This document shows, one piece after another, positions 1 to 6,664 of a stretch of 8,296 nucleotides of DNA. The notes beneath the pieces are model-generated. The model saw only the letters and a list, made by a program, of their open reading frames with translations. It had not been told where the DNA came from and ran no database searches. The position numbers and the translations under genes are program-made. The DNA is from Methanomicrobiales archaeon (lineage in GTDB: Archaea > Halobacteriota > Syntropharchaeia > Alkanophagales > Methanospirareceae): positions 1 to 8,296 of the forward strand of contig QEXZ01000068.1 of assembly GCA_003160755.1 (NCBI GenBank), given 5' to 3'. Each line of letters opens with the position of its first letter. The stretch's first letter is position 1.

Positions 1-377
1 CCTAGCACAAGCAATGGCGTTGCGGCATACAATAATACCTTTATCGTCTGTGCCAATTCGTTCCTACCGCCGAATGCGTATGCCCAGATGTGTATCCAGA
101 TACCCGCGATAAGCACACCAACTGTCCCACCTATGATAATTCCACTTACAGACATCAGTGTTATAATTTTCAGTAGCTCTAAATCCGGTGCCATGCCTAA
201 AATGCTCTGCGCCACAGGATTTGCTAAAACAATCCCAATTATCACCGTTAAAAGAACCGAAAAAATCACTAATAGGAGAAAAAAATACACGTATGCATCG
301 CTGAGCGTTTCTTCCTTAGAAGCTTCGAACGTTTCTGCAGGACGCCACAAAAAACCATTTATTCTTCCTATTCCCAC
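1..377 (-). CDS. YIP1-family integral membrane protein (partial, C-terminus beyond left edge)
   Basis: The reading frame begins at a GTG codon at 377-375 and stays open for 125 codons to the window edge. The GTG is chosen because an AGGAGA Shine-Dalgarno motif lies 7 nt upstream, and no ATG start fits. The protein starts with a short soluble segment containing 'GFLWRPAETFE', typical of archaeal YIP1-domain proteins, where a Pro follows the first residues before a long TM helix. A first TM segment covers about residues 34-52 and a second about 74-95. The motif 'WAYAFGGRNELAQTIKVL' followed by 'YAATP' near residues 97-120 is the most family-specific part. YIP1-domain proteins in archaea are membrane proteins of unknown role; the eukaryotic relatives act in vesicle traffic. 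The gene follows fqoA so closely that its ribosome site touches the fqoA stop codon, so it is probably co-transcribed. Family assignment is fairly sure, function is unknown. Confidence 0.75.
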   Translation of the reverse strand, partial: MGIGRINGFLWRPAETFEASKEETLSDAYVYFFLLLVIFSVLLTVIIGIVLANPVAQSILGMAPDLELLKIITLMSVSGIIIGGTVGVLIAGIWIHIWAYAFGGRNELAQTIKVLLYAATPLLVL

Positions 378-384
378 TTTTTTA

Positions 385-390
385 TCTCCT
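385..390 (-). promoter_or_regulatory. Ribosome binding site of the YIP1-family gene
   Basis: The minus strand reads AGGAGA here, 7 nt before a GTG codon at 377-375. It overlaps the last bases of the fqoA stop codon (391-389). It decides the GTG start, because this frame has no well-placed ATG nearby. The overlap suggests that ribosomes finishing fqoA could reinitiate on this gene. Confidence 0.6.
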
Positions 391-745
391 ATTTTTTTAA
401 TATACTTTCCTCAACCGAGACTTTATAGCCCGCATAAATTGCCGGCAATAAAAGTAAGAGGGACAGCAGTAAAACGGCGTAGAAGTAAACAGAGGGATAA
501 GCAGAAAATAAGAGGATAATAACGATGATGGGTTCTGCTGCCATGAACATGAACATAAACCCGAAATAGGGCATTGGAAGCGTATATTTGGGCAGTCTTA
601 TCGGCATATTTCCCGATTCCCATCTTGACTGCTTCACTTCGGAGGGATAATACGTCGGCCAGATTTTAGTCAGGGTAAAAAACACGATGTCCAGCAGTAT
701 GCAAATCGCAAGTACCAAACCGACAACCACCACGTTTCCTATCAT
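389..745 (-). CDS. fqoA: F420H2:quinone oxidoreductase-type membrane subunit A (NuoA/FpoA-like)
   Basis: This small membrane protein of 118 residues resembles subunit A (ND3/NuoA) of complex I-like enzymes, which lies at the junction between the peripheral arm and the membrane arm. There are three predicted TM helices, at about residues 4-26, 60-82 and 86-107. The loop between helices 1 and 2 carries 'RWESGNMP', the counterpart of the family 'YExG.P' motif. Helix 2 has 'LPMPYFGFMFMFMAAEP', where Glu71 matches the Glu of the bacterial 'FDxE' motif. The Asp of that motif is Ala69 here, and the Glu-Pro form is one I associate with archaeal NuoA proteins. The start ATG at 745 has a GGAGTGA ribosome site (755-761) overlapping the fqoN stop codon, with a 9-nt spacer. 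In Archaeoglobus the next genes would be fqoBC/D; here a YIP1-family gene follows instead. The identification rests on motif plus operon position. Confidence 0.8.
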   Translation of the reverse strand: MIGNVVVVGLVLAICILLDIVFFTLTKIWPTYYPSEVKQSRWESGNMPIRLPKYTLPMPYFGFMFMFMAAEPIIVIILLFSAYPSVYFYAVLLLSLLLLLPAIYAGYKVSVEESILKK

Positions 746-760
746 TTTCCTCTTTCACTC

Positions 761-2038
761 CTATATTGCTATACCAACCGTCTGTGCAATTACCTCCATA
801 GTTGAATAGAACCATTCCACGGGCAGTAAGAGAACGGTAACCAGCACCATTACCACTGCTGCGAGACAGATAAAATTTGTGAGATTTGGTTTCCAGTCCA
901 CACCGAGTTCAGTTGCAAGCCGAACATAATACGGAATGGATATTGCGGAATTTATAACCACGATACCCACCAGCCAGAAGTATTCCATTTTAGCCAGAGA
1001 CAGGAGAATGAATAGTTTGCCCCAGAATCCCATTAACGGTGGAACGCCGATGAACGAGAAGGCGAGAATGTACATCAAAGGAGAATATGCGCCCCCGCCT
1101 TTTATCGCATTGAAAAACCCTATTTTACCCGCTGCGTTTGCGAACAGCATGAGCAATCCACCGGTGAGCGCGAGATACAGGTACTCGGGCCGTGCCACTA
1201 CAACGAGACATGTCAGAACATAGCCCATACCCGCAACCGTAGAGTAACCGAGAACACGTCCAAGCTCTTTTGATGTTAAAGCCCCTATATTACCAACGAA
1301 CATAGATACAGCGGCAATCACTGCCGTGAACAGTGTTATTGACGCCGTTAGATAACAGGACGTGTAAACCAGTATCCATAAAGCGGCGATAAAGGGAACG
1401 ATTTTCGCAAGCGAAGCGATGATAGAAATCGGTATTGGGTCAGCACTCGAGAAGACGTCAGGTACCCACTCGTGCAGCGGTGCAACGCCAACTTCGAGAC
1501 ACAAACCCAGCACAAGCATCACGTACCCAAGCACGTAAAGAGTGCCATCAAAGGCATTCTTTGTGTAAACCAGCATAATTGCTCCGATTAAGAACAGAAC
1601 GGTAGCGAGAACCATAAACGTAATGTATTTGATACCAACCTCTACGTTTGCACCGCCCTCTCTGACCATAACAAGAATATAAGTCGGGACGGAAACGAGC
1701 ACAAGAGCTGCGAGCACCAGTGCGAAATCACTTGTATTGAATATGTACATGGTTGCAAGTGCCATCAAACCCACCAATCCGTAGTCCACGCCCTTGATCT
1801 CACTCTTTATCGCCTCCAGCGAAACCAGGTTGATGATAGCAATTGCAAGGATAAAAATGCCGTAAGAAATAAAATGCGCGGCTGAAACGGCAATAGCGGA
1901 AAATGCAATTACAAGTGCTATTATGGCACCATAGAAACCCAATTTGCTGTTTTTGAACGAACCAATCGAGCCCAGCGTTAAAATAACTAAAGCACTCAGC
2001 ATTCCTATATCCATCACATTAAGTGTCAGTCCCATCAT
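761..2038 (-). CDS. fqoN: F420H2:quinone oxidoreductase-type antiporter-like subunit N (NuoN/FpoN)
   Basis: One of three antiporter-like, proton-translocating subunits of a complex I-like enzyme, 425 residues, shorter than E. coli NuoN (about 485). It is almost entirely hydrophobic, with roughly a dozen TM helices. The best family marker is 'VAPLHEWVPDVFSSADPIP' at residues 185-203, matching the NuoN 'PFHxWxPDVYxGAPxP' block. 'IKY' at 136-138 carries the conserved TM5/6 Lys137, and 'SLAKIVPF' carries the TM8 Lys212. Two usual residues are changed: the TM5 Glu is hydrophobic (around Val113) and the TM7 Lys is Glu182, with spacing to Lys212 (30 residues) exactly as between the two E. coli lysines. 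I chose ATG 2038 because it overlaps the fqoL stop as ATGA, the same junction used at fqoM/fqoL. An ATG five codons upstream (2053) is also possible but has no better ribosome site. Confidence 0.88.
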   Translation of the reverse strand: MMGLTLNVMDIGMLSALVILTLGSIGSFKNSKLGFYGAIIALVIAFSAIAVSAAHFISYGIFILAIAIINLVSLEAIKSEIKGVDYGLVGLMALATMYIFNTSDFALVLAALVLVSVPTYILVMVREGGANVEVGIKYITFMVLATVLFLIGAIMLVYTKNAFDGTLYVLGYVMLVLGLCLEVGVAPLHEWVPDVFSSADPIPISIIASLAKIVPFIAALWILVYTSCYLTASITLFTAVIAAVSMFVGNIGALTSKELGRVLGYSTVAGMGYVLTCLVVVARPEYLYLALTGGLLMLFANAAGKIGFFNAIKGGGAYSPLMYILAFSFIGVPPLMGFWGKLFILLSLAKMEYFWLVGIVVINSAISIPYYVRLATELGVDWKPNLTNFICLAAVVMVLVTVLLLPVEWFYSTMEVIAQTVGIAI

Positions 2039-3984
2039 AGTCCCAGCCCCCATAATGACGCTATTATAAGAAACACCATCACAAGACCAAGCACAATTTT
2101 AACGTAACTCTTGAGGTATCCAGTCTGAATAGCCCTTATTCCTCTTGAAATTATACCAAATAAACCGGGTATTACCCGGGTATTGAAGAATCCATCAATA
2201 CCGCGGTTTCCATAGTTCTGGACAATACGCGAGATAAAGAAGCCCGTTTTCGGCACGATATAATCGTTAAGGAATGGTAGATACATCCGGTCGTTGAAGA
2301 ACGTACCGGGCACCCGGGAAAAGACTTTTAGTCTCGGTACGTACACGGCTATCACATAGGCAATTAATGCGCCCGCGCCTACAGCAAACGACACAGATGC
2401 GTATCCCGCATGCACAAATGCCTCGGTCTCCGCGTTTGTAAAGATAAGATAAAGCAAAATGAAGAGCACCGAGACCATCATCGTATAGCCGAGCTTCATC
2501 AACCCGCCGCCTTCTAAATGCTCGTGCTCCGGTTTCTCACCCCTTACAAAATTAAGACTGAGGAATCTCGCCATAATCGCGGAATAAATCAGCGAAGTGA
2601 GAATCAACAGGATAATCGGGATGAGCATGTGGTGTTCATGCCATAGAACCTCCATAACTTCATCCATTGCTGATTTCACCCAGTAAGCGGTAAGAGGCGG
2701 CATGCCCACGAGGAAGGTTGTAGCAATGATGGTAACAATAAAAGGAGTTTTCATTCGCTTTGCGAACTCGAAACCGCCGCAGCAGAACCTGCTGTGCGTG
2801 GCATGGATTAAATGACCGGCTACAAGGAACAGACTCGCTTTTGCAAATGCATGCACCGCCATGTACCAGAAAGCAACGAGCAGAGCTAAATTTATGCCTG
2901 CTATTTCATGGTGAATCCAGAAAGAAGCGGCACCCGCAGCAAACATCAGACCAATGCTCGACATTGTAGAGGCAGCGAGTAAGACCTTTCTCTCCAGCAT
3001 CCCGGAGCCCGCAAGTGCACCATACAGGCCGGATAGCAGCCCAACGAAGAGTACAATCGTATAAACGAGCTCAACCCCGGGCACGCCATGCAAATGCCAC
3101 GGCTCGATATACCAGGTAACCTTGAGAAACACAAAAGCACCGGCGGCTACCATTGTCGCTGAGTGTAGGAGTGCACTAACAGTCGTGGGACCGGTCATCG
3201 CAGTCATTAACCACTCAGAAAACGGAACCTGCGCCGACTTGGTGAACAGCCCCGTAAGGAAACAAAGCATGAGAATTATCGTTCCCGCAGCGCCGATACC
3301 CATGAATAGCGAGCCCCAATCTATCTCCGATATATTTAGCGTGGGCGATAATACCCAAATCGCCGCGATTGCGAAGAACATGGGCACGTCACCGAATCTT
3401 ATGGTCGAAATAGCACGCCAGCCACCAAAGCTCGGTGGCCAGCTCAGTTCCAGCGGTCCCACCTTCCTTCCCGCTTTACCCACGTATGCAATGTCGTCAT
3501 CGTCACGGAACCAGTGCCCGATTAAACCCCACGATGCCGCTCCAAGTCCTTCCCAGCCCACAAACAGCAGGAACAGGTTATCGCTGTACACAACGAGCAG
3601 CATTGACGCCGTGAACAAATTGAAGAAGAACCAGTACCAGGAAGGTCGGTAATCGCCCTTCATATAATCCAGACCGTAAATAGCGATGAAGAAGGCTATA
3701 ACTGCGGTTATAACACCCATATACCGCGCTAAATAGTCAGCTATGAGCACGATGTTTATTCCGAGCTCAGGAATCCACGGATATGCGAATTGACATGCTG
3801 GCAGTTCCCTCGGGAAAGTGAAAAAGATGTATAGACTCATCAATACAGAGACGAAGATACCAAACACCGAAAGGTAAGGCAGTTTCTCTGTCCACTCCTT
3901 GCTCTTGTATGCCAGGACGATGGGAATACTGCTAACAACAGGAGCTAAGAAAAGCAGCAGAAAAACTATCCTGTCATCTATCAT
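2035..3984 (-). CDS. fqoL: F420H2:quinone oxidoreductase-type antiporter-like subunit L (NuoL/FpoL)
   Basis: The largest antiporter-like subunit, 649 residues, at the distal end of the membrane arm in complex I-like enzymes. It pumps protons and carries the long C-terminal lateral helix. Key residues of the channel are present: Glu145 in 'LFVGWEGLGAASWGLIGHW' (TM5), Lys249 in 'TKSAQVPFSEWLMTAMTGP' (TM7), His274 in 'SALLHSATMVAAGA' (TM8), and His379/Lys382 in 'AVHAFAKASLFL'. Lys437 follows 'MPPLTAYWV'. The C-terminal part (about residues 585-649) has the family 'G.DG..N' and 'IQTGYLKSYV' blocks followed by a final TM helix. An unusual charged loop of about 20 extra residues lies between TM5 and TM6 (about 163-190, with 'KAGRKVGPLELSW'). 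The start at 3984 is preferred over the ATG at 4005, because it overlaps the fqoM stop as ATGA and has AGGTGG 9 nt upstream. Confidence 0.93.
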   Translation of the reverse strand: MIDDRIVFLLLFLAPVVSSIPIVLAYKSKEWTEKLPYLSVFGIFVSVLMSLYIFFTFPRELPACQFAYPWIPELGINIVLIADYLARYMGVITAVIAFFIAIYGLDYMKGDYRPSWYWFFFNLFTASMLLVVYSDNLFLLFVGWEGLGAASWGLIGHWFRDDDDIAYVGKAGRKVGPLELSWPPSFGGWRAISTIRFGDVPMFFAIAAIWVLSPTLNISEIDWGSLFMGIGAAGTIILMLCFLTGLFTKSAQVPFSEWLMTAMTGPTTVSALLHSATMVAAGAFVFLKVTWYIEPWHLHGVPGVELVYTIVLFVGLLSGLYGALAGSGMLERKVLLAASTMSSIGLMFAAGAASFWIHHEIAGINLALLVAFWYMAVHAFAKASLFLVAGHLIHATHSRFCCGGFEFAKRMKTPFIVTIIATTFLVGMPPLTAYWVKSAMDEVMEVLWHEHHMLIPIILLILTSLIYSAIMARFLSLNFVRGEKPEHEHLEGGGLMKLGYTMMVSVLFILLYLIFTNAETEAFVHAGYASVSFAVGAGALIAYVIAVYVPRLKVFSRVPGTFFNDRMYLPFLNDYIVPKTGFFISRIVQNYGNRGIDGFFNTRVIPGLFGIISRGIRAIQTGYLKSYVKIVLGLVMVFLIIASLWGLGL

Positions 3985-5465
3985 GGCACAACACCACCTA
4001 AGCATAAACCCGGAATTGAATTAAGTCCCTGAATTAGCGCCGTGGATAGCGGCGGGAACAATAACAGCACGGAAACAATACCGATTATGTAAAGAGGCAA
4101 GTACAGGTAGCTGCTTATCTCCAACCTCTTTGTGTCCTTTGGTTTACCATAAAATACTTTCTTTATCGTGTAGAAGCCGTACCAGACAGAGAGCATAAAC
4201 ATAAATATCATAGCCAGAATAAGAGGTAAGCCCCCGGTCCACCCAAGGAAAGCGGGAGATTCAGGTTTGAGGAACGTCTCTACGGCACCGCGTAATATGA
4301 AAAATTCACCCAGCATCCCGATCGTTAACATTCCGCCAAGGTTCAGGAATCCAACCACAGCGGCATTAGAAATCGCGGGAATGGAATCGTGCAAACCGCC
4401 CATCTTTGTAAGGTCTCGCAGACCATGATGAACCGCGATGATCCCGCCCGCGCACGAAAACAAGATTGACTTACCGAACGCATGCGACATATATTGAATG
4501 ACTACTGCTATAAGCCCGAAAGGTCCGAGGCAGAGCGCTACCAGCACATACCCCATCTGCGATACCGTGGAATAAGCCAGCAGCCGCTTGAAATCCGTCT
4601 GCTTGAAGACCGAGAAACCTGCGTAAATGCTTGAAAATATCGCATAGCAGAGTATGGGCATTCGATATGTTTCAATAAAGGAATAATCTATAAGAGCAAT
4701 TCTCAGCAGAACATAACCCGCCAGACCCACGGTTAACGGGCTTAGCAGCGCACTTACCGGTGTGGGTGCCTCCGCATGTGCCCAGGGGAGCCATACGTGC
4801 GGACCCAGGACAGGCAGCTCGATTATCATCCCTGCGAAGATGAACGCCCAGGCGAGCATGCTCACTTTCCCCCCCAGCATCAACATGTCCAGCGCAAGCG
4901 AATCGTTTTCAAATGCGAGTATCACGATACCTGCAAGCATAAGAACGCCCGCAACGGCACACCAGACGAAGTATAACAATCCCACCCACTTCCGGTTGCC
5001 ATATCCATAGCTGTAAATAAGGAGGAAAGCGGTAATGAGCGTGAGTTCCAGGAAGACATACAGGAGGACGAGATTTCCGCTGTAAACCAGCCACAACATA
5101 GAAGCCGCATAGAGGTTATACAAGAGTATATATTTCCGGAACTCGCTATCGACATTCCGCTCCATCTCCTCAAACCGGTGTTTCATGTAGGGCAGTGCAA
5201 ACAGCGCAATCATCGCGGAAACGATACAAATAGTGAGTCCAAAGGCATGGGAGATAAAGTCGAAATTAAGGTAAAATTCGCCGAGGGGTGAGGAGAAACT
5301 CGCCAGGTGAACCTTCTCCGGACAACCCAGGAATAGACACCCGATTATAGCAAAGAAGGGAAGCAAAAAGGCGAAAGAAGAGAGATAAGTTGCTTTCTTT
5401 GGTGATAGAAGAGGCGCAATTACTACGGCAATCAAAGGCAAGAGCAAGAAGTAAACTAAAGTCAT
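3981..5465 (-). CDS. fqoM: F420H2:quinone oxidoreductase-type antiporter-like subunit M (NuoM/FpoM)
   Basis: The middle antiporter-like subunit of the membrane arm, 494 residues, close to the usual NuoM length. Residues 129-150 hold 'SGNLVLLYVFLELTLITAFL' with the conserved TM5 Glu140. Residues 223-243 hold the 'HVWLPWAHAEAPTPVSALL' block typical of archaeal NuoM proteins. 'GRDLTKMGGL'-like sequence (348-358) and 'LGEFFILRGA' (385-394) also fit the family. Unusually, the TM7 Lys expected nine residues before the conserved Trp is Glu216, and the TM8 Lys expected before 'GYxLLR' is Gly247. There is no lysine at all between residues 200 and 288. The gene begins 3 nt after fqoK ends; a GGAGG motif lies inside the fqoK end, 13 nt before the ATG. 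Assignment as M rather than L or N rests on length, the WLPWAH block and operon order J-K-M-L-N. Confidence 0.9.
   Translation of the reverse strand: MTLVYFLLLPLIAVVIAPLLSPKKATYLSSFAFLLPFFAIIGCLFLGCPEKVHLASFSSPLGEFYLNFDFISHAFGLTICIVSAMIALFALPYMKHRFEEMERNVDSEFRKYILLYNLYAASMLWLVYSGNLVLLYVFLELTLITAFLLIYSYGYGNRKWVGLLYFVWCAVAGVLMLAGIVILAFENDSLALDMLMLGGKVSMLAWAFIFAGMIIELPVLGPHVWLPWAHAEAPTPVSALLSPLTVGLAGYVLLRIALIDYSFIETYRMPILCYAIFSSIYAGFSVFKQTDFKRLLAYSTVSQMGYVLVALCLGPFGLIAVVIQYMSHAFGKSILFSCAGGIIAVHHGLRDLTKMGGLHDSIPAISNAAVVGFLNLGGMLTIGMLGEFFILRGAVETFLKPESPAFLGWTGGLPLILAMIFMFMLSVWYGFYTIKKVFYGKPKDTKRLEISSYLYLPLYIIGIVSVLLLFPPLSTALIQGLNSIPGLCLGGVVP
3994..3999 (-). promoter_or_regulatory. Ribosome binding site deciding the fqoL start
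   Basis: The minus strand reads AGGTGG, 9 nt before the ATG at 3984 whose ATGA overlaps the fqoM stop. This supports the internal ATG over the upstream in-frame ATG at 4005, which would put the ribosome site inside the coding part. Confidence 0.5.
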
Positions 5466-5468
5466 ACC

Positions 5469-5783
5469 TTATCTATCGCCTCCTATGGTAACAGAACTTG
5501 TGTAGATGTTCTTTTTCTGCCTGTCCAGCGTTATAATCGCATAGATAAGAACTAAAAGTTCGCCGCTGCTCGTGAAAATCGTGAGGATTGCGATACCAAA
5601 TGCGGCTGGGGGATTACTAATAGCGGAGAAAAGGGGGATCAGGGACATGAATACCGCACCAAACATCAGTTCCAGTGATATAAGAAGTCTAATCACATCT
5701 TTACTTGAAATCGCGGTGAGGTATCCGATGAGCAAGATTGCGAAGGACGCTACATAAATTATTGATATATCTGTCGCCTGCAT
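5469..5783 (-). CDS. fqoK: F420H2:quinone oxidoreductase-type membrane subunit K (NuoK/FpoK)
   Basis: A small three-helix membrane subunit of 104 residues, matching the usual 100-105 residues of NuoK (ND4L). It couples the junction region to the antiporter-like subunits. Both functionally important membrane glutamates are visible: one in 'LISLELMFGAV' (Glu38) and one in 'FTSSGELLVLIYAI'. The second lies 13 residues before the terminal Arg, exactly as in E. coli NuoK. The tail ends 'SSVTIGGDR', resembling the polar tail of NuoK. The ATG follows the fqoJ stop codon with no gap, and a GGAGGGGG ribosome site sits 7 nt upstream inside fqoJ. It must therefore be translated from the fqoJ transcript. 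Confidence 0.9.
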   Translation of the reverse strand: MQATDISIIYVASFAILLIGYLTAISSKDVIRLLISLELMFGAVFMSLIPLFSAISNPPAAFGIAILTIFTSSGELLVLIYAIITLDRQKKNIYTSSVTIGGDR

Positions 5784-6278
5784 TCAGCTTCCCCCTCCCT
5801 CTTGCTCTTCTTCTTTATCTCCATATTTAAGCCCCATTTTTAAAACGGACAACAGCAGTAGAACCGTGAGCGAAGTCAGGAATATTATGAGCAAGAGGTA
5901 TTCGGGCGTGATGAATCCCTGAAGCGCAAATTGTATCTTTCCGAGTGGGGCAAGCTGAGCAGCATAAACGGAAAACGCCAGAATGAAGGCGGTTATAACC
6001 ACTGGCAGCGCCCACAGCCACGAAATCTGACGCCCGGGGGCAAATCGGTACGTTGCTGCAAGTGCTACGGTTACCATACCCAGCGCACCTACAAATATGA
6101 ACACGATTAAAACGAAAACGGGCTGGAGGTCAAAAAGGGCGTAAATAGTCGCCACCATAATCATGGCTGCGGACATAAACATAGAAGCATAGAAGTTATC
6201 GCGGGTAAGCAATACGACTAAAGATGACAGCACCGCTGTACACGCAAGAGCCGATAGCAATAACATTTCAATACTCAT
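5784..6278 (-). CDS. fqoJ: F420H2:quinone oxidoreductase-type membrane subunit J (NuoJ/FpoJ)
   Basis: First gene of the operon, encoding a 164-residue membrane protein of the NuoJ (ND6) family. It has five predicted TM helices, at about residues 5-24, 31-50, 53-76, 88-110 and 127-147, and an acidic, Gly-rich C-terminus. The third helix has 'VFIFVGALGMVTVAL', the counterpart of the NuoJ 'YxGAIxVLFxF' helix that carries the pi-bulge; the usual Tyr is Phe here. In NuoJ this helix rearranges during coupling of quinone reduction to pumping. No clear Shine-Dalgarno motif precedes the ATG, so a short-leader or leaderless transcript is possible. Identity rests on helix pattern, the VGA motif and its place directly before K, as in the Archaeoglobus order. 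In a methanogen this would be called FpoJ. Confidence 0.82.
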   Translation of the reverse strand: MSIEMLLLSALACTAVLSSLVVLLTRDNFYASMFMSAAMIMVATIYALFDLQPVFVLIVFIFVGALGMVTVALAATYRFAPGRQISWLWALPVVITAFILAFSVYAAQLAPLGKIQFALQGFITPEYLLLIIFLTSLTVLLLLSVLKMGLKYGDKEEEQEGGGS

Positions 6279-6325
6279 AGATTTACTGTTTTACGCTAAT
6301 AGTTAAAAAGACTTTCGGTTTTTTT

Positions 6326-6338
6326 CGATAAACCTTTC
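6326..6338 (-). promoter_or_regulatory. Candidate TATA box with BRE-like purines for the fqo operon
   Basis: The minus strand reads GAAAGG followed by TTTATCG, ending 48 nt before the fqoJ ATG. An archaeal transcript starting about 25 nt downstream of the TATA box would have a leader of roughly 24 nt. The match is only moderate, and the region is AT-rich throughout, so this is one candidate among several. It lies in one arm of the inverted repeat at 6330-6361. Confidence 0.3.
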
Positions 6339-6361
6339 TTTAAGAAAAGAAAGAAAGCTTT
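6330..6361. repeat. Imperfect inverted repeat upstream of fqoJ
   Basis: AAACCTTTCTTT (6330-6341) pairs with AAAGAAAGCTTT (6350-6361) at 11 of 12 positions, around an 8-nt loop. Stem and loop are purine/pyrimidine-rich and low in GC. It could be a hairpin in RNA, a regulator site in DNA, or one unit of a dispersed intergenic repeat. Confidence 0.5.
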
Positions 6362-6371
6362 ACCAAAGAAA

Positions 6372-6394
6372 CTTTTTTACCTCCGGTAAAAAAG
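6372..6394. repeat. Perfect 10-bp inverted repeat with 3-nt loop
   Basis: CTTTTTTACC (6372-6381) and GGTAAAAAAG (6385-6394) are exact reverse complements separated by TCC. It could fold as a compact hairpin in either strand. It sits about 95 nt upstream of fqoJ and just before the restriction-enzyme remnant. No gene on the plus strand ends here, so a terminator role is not obvious; on the minus strand it could end the tRNA-side transcript. Confidence 0.55.
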
Positions 6395-6445
6395 GGTTTT
6401 GTATTTTCGCAAAAAAAATATATGAGGATGCCACAAATTAATTAG

Positions 6446-6664
6446 GGTTCGATAGCTATTTTCGGTGCGATACCAAAACAAAAATTGCGAGAACTCGTTG
6501 AACGATTCAGGTATAATCTTGACGTTTATAAAAAGTCGGCATATAACGAAGCACAGGTAAGGCGAGAATTCATTGACCCTTTCTTTGAAGCGCTGGGCTG
6601 GGACGTGAGCAATAAACAGGGCTATGCGGAACATGAAAAAATCCAAATCCAAAACACCAAATAA
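6446..6664 (+). pseudogene. Remnant of N-terminus of type IIG-like restriction-modification enzyme
   Basis: Between a TAG (6443-6445) and a TAA (6662-6664) this frame has no in-frame ATG. From about 6473 to 6631 it encodes a recognisable block: 'KLRELVERFRYNLDVYKKSA' continuing with 'YNEAQVRREFIDPFFEALGW' and 'DVSNKQGYAE'. This matches the start of large type IIG (Eco57I-like) single-chain restriction-modification proteins, where it leads into the nuclease domain before the methylase. An intact protein would be around 1000 residues or more; here only 53 remain. After 'GYAE' the similarity stops abruptly and the sequence becomes an AT-rich repeat tail. The start codon is also lost, so this is a decayed fragment, not a functional gene. 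Recognition is from family memory and no alignment was run. Confidence 0.7.

Noticed and set aside
88..519. A 143-codon plus-strand open frame
   Set aside because: It lies antisense to the YIP1-family gene and fqoA, both of which have clear family motifs and ribosome sites, and its own product is Ser/Thr/Pro/Lys-rich without recognisable motifs.
3122..3652. A 176-codon plus-strand open frame
   Set aside because: It is fully antisense to fqoL over its most conserved region; its openness reflects codon use of the real gene.
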